In this document: positions 34,426-38,348 of the stretch, one piece after another
Position numbering within the stretch: the stretch's first letter is position 1
How the letters are laid out: each line of letters begins with the position of its first letter
NCBI RefSeq assembly: GCF_000745835.1
Contig: NZ_JQKB01000050.1
Span: 1 to 38,348, forward strand
Reading direction: 5' to 3'
Source of the DNA: Belnapia moabensis DSM 16746
GTDB lineage: Bacteria; Pseudomonadota; Alphaproteobacteria; Acetobacterales; Acetobacteraceae
DNA length: 38,348 nucleotides
The notes under the pieces: generated by a model
What the model was told of the DNA's origin: nothing
Database searches by the model: none
What the model saw: only the letters and a program-made list of their open reading frames with translations
Program-made: the position numbers and the translations under genes

Positions 34426-34512
34426 TCAGAAGCCTTGCAGGTGCGAGGCCAGGGCCCAGCAACTGAGGATCAGGACGGCGGCCAGGAACATGGCCAGTAG
34501 CGGTAGATGCAT
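34426..34512 (-). CDS. Possible 28-residue hydrophobic peptide
   Basis: The ATG at 34512 has AAGGG just upstream. The product is almost one membrane helix (MHLPLLAMFLAAVLILSCWA...HLQGF). It could be a tiny membrane peptide of the toxin or subunit kind. Length alone makes chance likely, so this is a weak call. The surrounding 34381-34810 stretch holds no other gene that I can support. Confidence 0.22.
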   Translation of the reverse strand: MHLPLLAMFLAAVLILSCWALASHLQGF

Positions 34513-34810
34513 AAGGCCCTTAACGCTGACGTTGCGGCAGGTTGCCCGCCCCGCAACTCCCAAACCGTGCCTGGCCAGCCGGAACACCCGCCGGGCCTTT
34601 GCATCCCCACGACCCGTCCCGGAAGAGCACGCCAGTCAGCCGGCACCCGGACTCGCCGGATCAAGCAGACGTGCCGCTTATGAATCTCGGCTCTCTGGCT
34701 GGCCTGCTGAGCCTGGGCAGCAGGTCCCTGATTGCAGCTGACCGCGGCAGGGGTGGTGACGACAGATCACGGCGAGGCACGCAAACCATTTGCTAGATAT
34801 CACGGTTATG

Positions 34811-34898
34811 TTATCAACTATTCCGAGAGCCGGGAGGGGCTTGTGACCGCGGTGGGGATCTCGGGATCAAGCCGGGGCCGGATGGCCCCCTCTCAAAT
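34811..34898 (+). repeat. Structured repeat, copy B, in the leader of a small membrane-protein ORF
   Basis: Starts TTATCAACTATTCC. Predicted three-way junction: outer stem GAGAG (34825-34829) with CTCTC (34890-34894); stem 2 GGCTTG (34838-34843) with CAAGCC (34868-34873); stem 3 GGGGCC-GGAT-GGCCCC (34874-34889). Relative to copy A, stem 3 changes A-U to G-C on both sides and stem 2 replaces G-U pairs with Watson-Crick pairs, so the fold is conserved. It ends about 18 bases before the start codon at 34917. The C-run of stem 3 (34886-34890) is complementary to the GGGGG ribosome site at 34905-34909, so alternative pairing could hide that site. Confidence 0.55.
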
Positions 34899-34916
34899 CT
34901 GTAAGGGGGTTTAGCC

Positions 34917-35054
34917 ATGGGCCACATGTTCGACGCCGCCGCTGATGTTCAGCGTATCAACGGCGATGAGAAGGTCGGTTTAGGCCGCTACATCGCGACC
35001 AACAGCCTTGGCCTGGCTTGGCTCCTGGGCTTGTTCTGGTTCCTCGCGCAATAG
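34917..35054 (+). CDS. Small tail-anchored membrane protein (45 aa)
   Basis: The ATG at 34917 has a strong ribosome site (AAGGGGG) seven bases upstream. The 45-residue product has a charged N-terminal part (about 1-27, MGHMFDAAADVQRINGDEKV...) and one C-terminal membrane helix (about 28-45, TNSLGLAWLLGLFWFLAQ). The protein probably inserts in the inner membrane with a cytoplasmic N-terminus. Its leader is structured repeat copy B, which suggests RNA-level control of its translation (inference). A 66-codon frame on the opposite strand (34980-35180) overlaps it but has no ribosome site. Family not recognised; small inner-membrane regulators and type I toxins have a similar design, and nothing here decides between them. 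Confidence 0.5.
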   Translation: MGHMFDAAADVQRINGDEKVGLGRYIATNSLGLAWLLGLFWFLAQ

Positions 35055-35489
35055 GTCTGGTGGTCGCTCTGACCAGCCCCAACAGAACGGCCTGCGAGCG
35101 TCAGCCACCGCCAGCATCGCCTGTGATGCCCTAACCCGGACACCCTGCGTCAGTAGCAGTTGCTCTGTCCGCTGGCGCATGTCGCCAGCCGCAGCGCCTT
35201 AGGTCCTGAATGGACGCATCGGAGGAGGTGATGGGGCGCTGCTGGACGCGGCAACGGCGCAGCTGGGGTTACAGCTGTTGGATTCAGGTTTTCGTCCACA
35301 GTGGGGCTGCATACAGTCTGCGGCCAACATCGCCCACTGCCTCGCGCCCACGTTATGCTTTGAGAGTTTCATCGAAACGTCAACGCACTTTGGGGCAGCA
35401 AAATGAACTGGTGAGTTGTCGGAGCTCAATTCATGACGGTCACTACAATTTATTCGGTTTCGGAATTCTGCGAGCGTATTGTGCGCTCC
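35055..35489. other. Non-coding stretch before the DUF6894 gene
   Basis: About 435 bases. The minus strand at about 35070-35180 reads MRQRTEQLLLTQGVRVRASQ AMLAVADARR, a gene-like helical fragment without ribosome site, continuing across the 45-residue ORF in antisense. From 35330 on the GC content falls and the DUF6894 promoter is expected there. Nothing else seen. Confidence 0.3.
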
Positions 35490-35747
35490 ATGCCGAGGTT
35501 TTTTTTCCATTTCCACGATGAGACTGGAGTGGTTCTCGATCACGAGGGGGAGCAATTCACGAGCTTGAACGCAGCTCGGATGAAGGCATTGGCGACGGCG
35601 AGTCAAATCATCATCGACGACTTAAAAAAGACCGGATGTGTTCGGACGGCATATTTCCAGATCGCAGATGAACAAGGCCGAGTGCTGGCGACAGTTCCGC
35701 TCTCGAAGACGCATAAGCAAGACCCGCAAAACTCACCGGCCACGTGA
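35490..35747 (+). CDS. DUF6894-type small protein (85 aa)
   Basis: From the ATG at 35490 the protein begins MPRFFFHFHDETGVVLDHEG EQF..., the characteristic start of the DUF6894 family (MPRYFFHxxD...DxxGxExxxLxxAR), followed by the conserved helix SLNAARMKALATASQIIIDD. The C-terminal half (FQIADEQGRVLATVPLS) matches the family's beta-hairpin. The frame is open 19 codons further upstream, but those residues are outside the family, so the inner ATG is used. These proteins are very common, often in several copies, in rhizobial, methylobacterial and acetic-acid-type genomes; their function is unknown. It is cytoplasmic, with no signal or membrane segment. It is isolated next to an IS110 relic, and its lower GC hints at transfer. 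Confidence 0.82.
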   Translation: MPRFFFHFHDETGVVLDHEGEQFTSLNAARMKALATASQIIIDDLKKTGCVRTAYFQIADEQGRVLATVPLSKTHKQDPQNSPAT

Positions 35748-35985
35748 CTGTTGGCTCATCGCGGTTTCCGGTCACGCATTCGCGGCGCGGCGGGCCGCTG
35801 CTGGGGCATGGTTCCTCCGGGATCGGTGTGATCCGCCCCGTGATGGATGTCAGGCGATGTTTGAGGCGGCCTGATCAGACGTAGCTGGCCAGACTGGCCA
35901 ACGCTGACTGCGCAGTCGCTGCCACCCACTGTACCGACCGGGACAGCCTCTCCGCCGGCGCGGAGCCTGAATGGTGGGACGTGGG

Positions 35986-36380
35986 TTAGGCAATCTGGGT
36001 CTTCTCGCGCGCCCACCAGACCTCGGCGCCGTCGGTTCAGATGCAGGGCCGTATGACGGCGATCTTGCGCGCGACCGCGACCCGCGCCCTCCGGGCGCCG
36101 ATCCGCCCTACCCAACGGGTGCCCGACACTGTCAGCGGCGAGAACCGCTACACCATGGTCAGCACCATATGGGCTGCTTTTGAGAGGCAAGTCCGGGTGA
36201 AGGCATCGCCGCATATCGGGATGCGGCCAGGCCGATCGATCTTGCCGGACGGGTAGCAGGTTGCCGTGAGACCGAGACAACGACCGACCTCACGTGCATG
36301 CTTGAACCGCTCCAGGTCGTCGATGATGGCGAGGAAGGCCGGGGCGCTGATCGGTGCGCCCGGCACGGTCATGACCGCTT
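35986..36380 (-). pseudogene. IS110-family transposase relic with in-frame stops
   Basis: The minus strand reads MTVPGAPISAPAFLAIIDDL ERFKHAREVGRCLGLTATCY PSGKIDRPGRIPICGDAFTR, the C-terminal domain of an IS110/Transposase_20 protein. The same frame continues past a TAG (36148-36150) as VGRIGARRARVAVARKIAVI, past a TGA (36037-36039) as TDGAEVWWAREKTQIA, and ends at 35986. Two in-frame stops and loss of a recognisable N-terminal half show it is dead. It represents a different IS110 lineage from the fragment at 22960. Confidence 0.8.
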
Positions 36381-37097
36381 GAGGACGAGCTCGTGGCGGA
36401 CGAGGCGGCGGATGTCTCAGCCCCGGGCAGCGAGCTTGGCCACCAGGCCGCGGATCGTCACGTGCCCTTCGGTGGGGCGTCAGCGCCGCGGCGGCGGTGG
36501 CGAGCGGCCCGGTCGCCGCGATGCTGGGCATGGTGCACCCGACGGGATGACGCGACCTTCGGATGCCGCAGGCGGTGGCGGACGCCCCGGCGAGACTGCG
36601 AGCCGGTCGAGATGGCACTGCCGATGCGCACCGCCGCCGATCCCCCGGTCAGGCGGCACCGGATGAGCCACAGTGATCAACAAACCGCCCGCAGCAGCGC
36701 GTCCGCGCCAAGGCAGGTCTTGATAAGACCGCGCTGGACGCCGCACGCCGTCGCCGTTCGGATGGCGTCTGGCGCGGTGCAATGCGATCACCATGCTGCG
36801 CCGGACGCTTGCGCCGCTGACGCTCGAGCCGGCGTGTCACGGTGGTAGACGGCTGGCCCAACGCTGCAGCCGCCGATGGGCGCGGGCGGGGTGCTGGCGA
36901 TCGAGCTGGGCGCGGCGATGACGGTTTCAGCGGCAGAGGAGCAGCTGGTCGGCCCGGCGCTGCGGAGGCTGAACACGCCACCGGCGCAGGCCATGGTGAG
37001 GCGGCTTGGACATCCTGGAGACGAAGGGACGACGCTGCCTCGACCGGGCGATTCGCCCAATGGGAACGGGTACGGCAGACGCGACACTGCGACGAGA

Positions 37098-37113
37098 ACG
37101 CAATATATTGCGT
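37098..37113. promoter_or_regulatory. 16-bp perfect palindrome
   Basis: ACGCAATATATTGCGT is its own reverse complement, with an AT-rich centre and GC-rich ends, the shape of a dimeric repressor operator. It lies in a gene-poor stretch, and no clear target gene starts next to it on either strand. Confidence 0.35.
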
Positions 37114-37437
37114 CGAAGCTCCGCTTTGCGAACTTCCCCTTGTGGTTGAGATCTGGTGCTCGCCATATAGGGGTAGTCGCGCGCCTCCCCCCAGGCCACG
37201 ATCAGCTCCGGCGGCGCCCCCTGTCCCCTGTCGTCGCCGGAGCGCCCCCCCGTTGCTGAAACTAGGACAGCGGTGTGGTGCCCCCCGACACCAGCACCGC
37301 TGCCATCGCCAACAAGCAGCCCCCCGCGCTGTTGGCCTCTAAACCTATGCATAGACTCTGCGGACTGGCGCAACAGCTAGTACCCGATTTGCGTAGCAAA
37401 ACTGCAGGTTGATATCGGACCGCAACGTAAAATCATG

Positions 37438-37497
37438 CAGATATAAATCTACAGGTTTATAGTTGCATGTTTTATAACTCATAAGATTATATATCTG
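37438..37497. repeat. AT-rich inverted repeat
   Basis: The left arm CAGATATAAATCT (37438-37450) and right arm AGATTATATATCTG (37484-37497) are complementary apart from one inserted base. The 33-base spacer holds a second weaker dyad (GTTTATA...TATAAC). The surrounding 37380-37500 is by far the most AT-rich stretch in the window. It could be a cruciform, an integration or transfer site, or a promoter region. Confidence 0.45.
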
Positions 37498-37872
37498 GCC
37501 GAATCAACTTGGCTATTACGGCTCGAGTCGCCGCTCTCGCTGGTGTGACTGTATTTGGTTGATGTCCGTCGGCCATAGTCGCGGCAACGGAGAGGGCCTT
37601 TACATCCCCCCAGGCAGCAGTTTTGCTCGCCCTCTCCGCCCCCCCTTGTCACACAGGTCGCCCGATGCAGCAGCGCGGTAGCCCAGCATGCGCATTGTCG
37701 CCAGGTGTGAGCGCGCCTCACGCGGGCGTTGTGTTCATTGGTGGAACATCCGCCTACTATGTGCGCGGCGGGGAGCTAGGTTGTGTCTCACCCTAGTCGC
37801 GGATGGCCATCTGTCCGCCTCCCCGCCTCCCCGCTGCCCCGACGCATTGGATCGCAGGCGCGGATGGCGCAG

Positions 37873-37902
37873 CAAAAACCCCGCCGAGTGACCGGCGGGG
37901 TG
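37873..37902 (-). terminator. Intrinsic terminator of the chemotaxis receptor gene
   Basis: On the minus strand an 8-bp GC stem (CCCCGCCG / CGGCGGGG, plus-strand positions 37879-37886 and 37893-37900) with a six-base loop is followed directly by TTTTT (37874-37878). It lies about 115 bases past the receptor stop codon and has the right orientation. It is the only classical stem-plus-T-run terminator I found in the window. Confidence 0.8.
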
Positions 37903-38015
37903 AGTGAGACAAACAAGAAAACGTCGGCTCCCGGTTTACCGTGCGTGTGTTGAGCGTCCGTGAATGCTGCTGCAGACCGCGCCTGTTTGGCGCCGCCCTC
38001 CGCAACAGGTGGTGG

Positions 38016-38348
38016 TCAGGCGGCCTTGACGCCGGTGAGGAAGGCGGCGACCTCGGAGCCGAGGCGCTCGGACTGGCGGGAGACCTCCTCGGCGGCCTGC
38101 AGCACGTGGCCGGCGGCCTCGCCGGTCTCGGCCGAGGCGCGGCTGACGCCGCTGATGTTGCGGGTGACCTCCTGGGTGCCGGCGGCGGCCTGCTGGACGT
38201 TGCGGGCGATCTCCTGGGTGGCCGAGCCCTGCTCCTCGACGGCGGCGGCGATGGCGCCGGCGATCTGGTTGACCTCGCCGATGGTGCTGGCGATGCCCTG
38301 GATGGCGGCCACCGCGTCGCGGGTGGCGGTCTGGATCTGGCCGACCTG
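38016..38348 (-). CDS. Methyl-accepting chemotaxis protein, C-terminal end (start outside window)
   Basis: 110 residues are visible; the frame runs off the right edge, so the sensor, membrane and HAMP parts are not seen. The sequence is the descending helix of the cytoplasmic signalling coiled coil: IGEVNQIAGAIAAAVEEQGS, then ATQEIARNVQQAAAGTQEVT and GVSRASAETGEAAGHVLQAA, with Glu/Gln pairs at methylation-type positions. It ends RLGSEVAAFLTGVKAA, typical of receptors in Rhodospirillales and related groups, and lacks a CheR/CheB-binding pentapeptide. Known role: signalling through CheA/CheW to the flagellar motor, or to a related pathway. An intrinsic terminator follows at 37873-37902. Ligand class cannot be told from this part. 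Confidence 0.93.
   Translation of the reverse strand, partial: QVGQIQTATRDAVAAIQGIASTIGEVNQIAGAIAAAVEEQGSATQEIARNVQQAAAGTQEVTRNISGVSRASAETGEAAGHVLQAAEEVSRQSERLGSEVAAFLTGVKAA

Larger units (their letters stand above)
36381..37872. other. Long relic-type stretch with a palindrome and an AT-rich patch
   Basis: About 1.5 kb between the IS110 relic and the chemotaxis receptor terminator. I see no ORF with family features; part of the first few hundred bases may be decayed N-terminal transposase. Two structures stand out: a 16-bp palindrome (37098-37113) and an AT-rich inverted repeat (37438-37497), both listed separately. Confidence 0.4.

Noticed and set aside
34980-35180. 66-codon minus-strand ORF (MRQRTEQLLLTQGVRVRASQ...)
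   Set aside because: No ribosome site and it overlaps the better supported 45-residue plus-strand ORF; kept only as a possible gene fragment.
36927-37373. 148-codon minus-strand open frame covering the 16-bp palindrome
   Set aside because: Low-complexity Arg/Gly/Ser composition and no recognisable motif.
1-38348. tRNA, rRNA genes or a CRISPR array
   Set aside because: No tRNA-like cloverleaf with a GGTTCGA-type arm, no rRNA signature and no regularly spaced short repeats were noticed on reading the sequence.

Overview
The window is GC-rich DNA with only about 60 percent clear coding content. Gene families and style (HWE-family histidine kinase, many hybrid kinases, a methyl-accepting protein with an ...EVAAFL-type tail, DUF6894, paired type I secretion ABC proteins) suggest a free-living, motile alphaproteobacterium, most likely of the Rhodospirillales/Acetobacteraceae. 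This is an inference from family content; no rRNA or other phylogenetic marker is present.

Layout. 1-3.4 kb: the end of a Calx-beta/RTX exported protein, a decayed copy of its RTX tail, and a GH16 glycanase with C-terminal DUF5648-type repeats. 3.6-4.7 kb: two small helical proteins on the minus strand. 5.8-12.0 kb: an apparent DSF (diffusible signal factor) quorum-sensing locus. An HWE histidine kinase, a receiver-PAS protein and an RpfC-like hybrid kinase form a plus-strand operon, and an RpfF-type DSF synthase converges on it. 13.0-18.2 kb: a tightly overlapped type I secretion operon of two different ABC ATPases and an HlyD-type adaptor. 19.2-22.4 kb: a DedA protein, then a minus-strand pair made of a CxxCH haem-sensor/HAMP membrane protein and a Hanks-type Ser/Thr kinase. 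23-24 kb: an IS110 transposase relic, the first copy of a structured repeat and a small secreted Cys-containing protein. 25-29.6 kb: a GAF-GGDEF diguanylate cyclase and a large hybrid sensor kinase. 30-37.9 kb: a relic-rich accessory zone with tiny membrane proteins, a HTH/coiled-coil protein, IS3 and IS110 remnants, two more copies of the structured repeat, a DUF6894 protein and an AT-rich inverted repeat. 37.9-38.3 kb: the 3' end and terminator of a chemotaxis receptor that continues past the window.

How the genes could work together (inference): the window is rich in cell-surface and sociality functions, namely DSF-type signalling, c-di-GMP synthesis, redox or haem sensing, type I secretion, a Calx-beta/RTX exoprotein and a polysaccharide-cleaving enzyme. 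The most notable points are: (1) an rpfF/rpfC locus in a probable alphaproteobacterium where the place of RpfG (receiver-HD-GYP) is taken by a receiver-PAS protein with an altered receiver; (2) a haem-sensor/HAMP protein with no output domain paired with a Ser/Thr kinase that carries a duplicated C-terminal domain; (3) a three-copy element whose stems are kept by compensating changes, one copy forming the leader of a 45-residue membrane-protein ORF; (4) an ABC pair whose motif losses collect in one of the two composite ATP sites.
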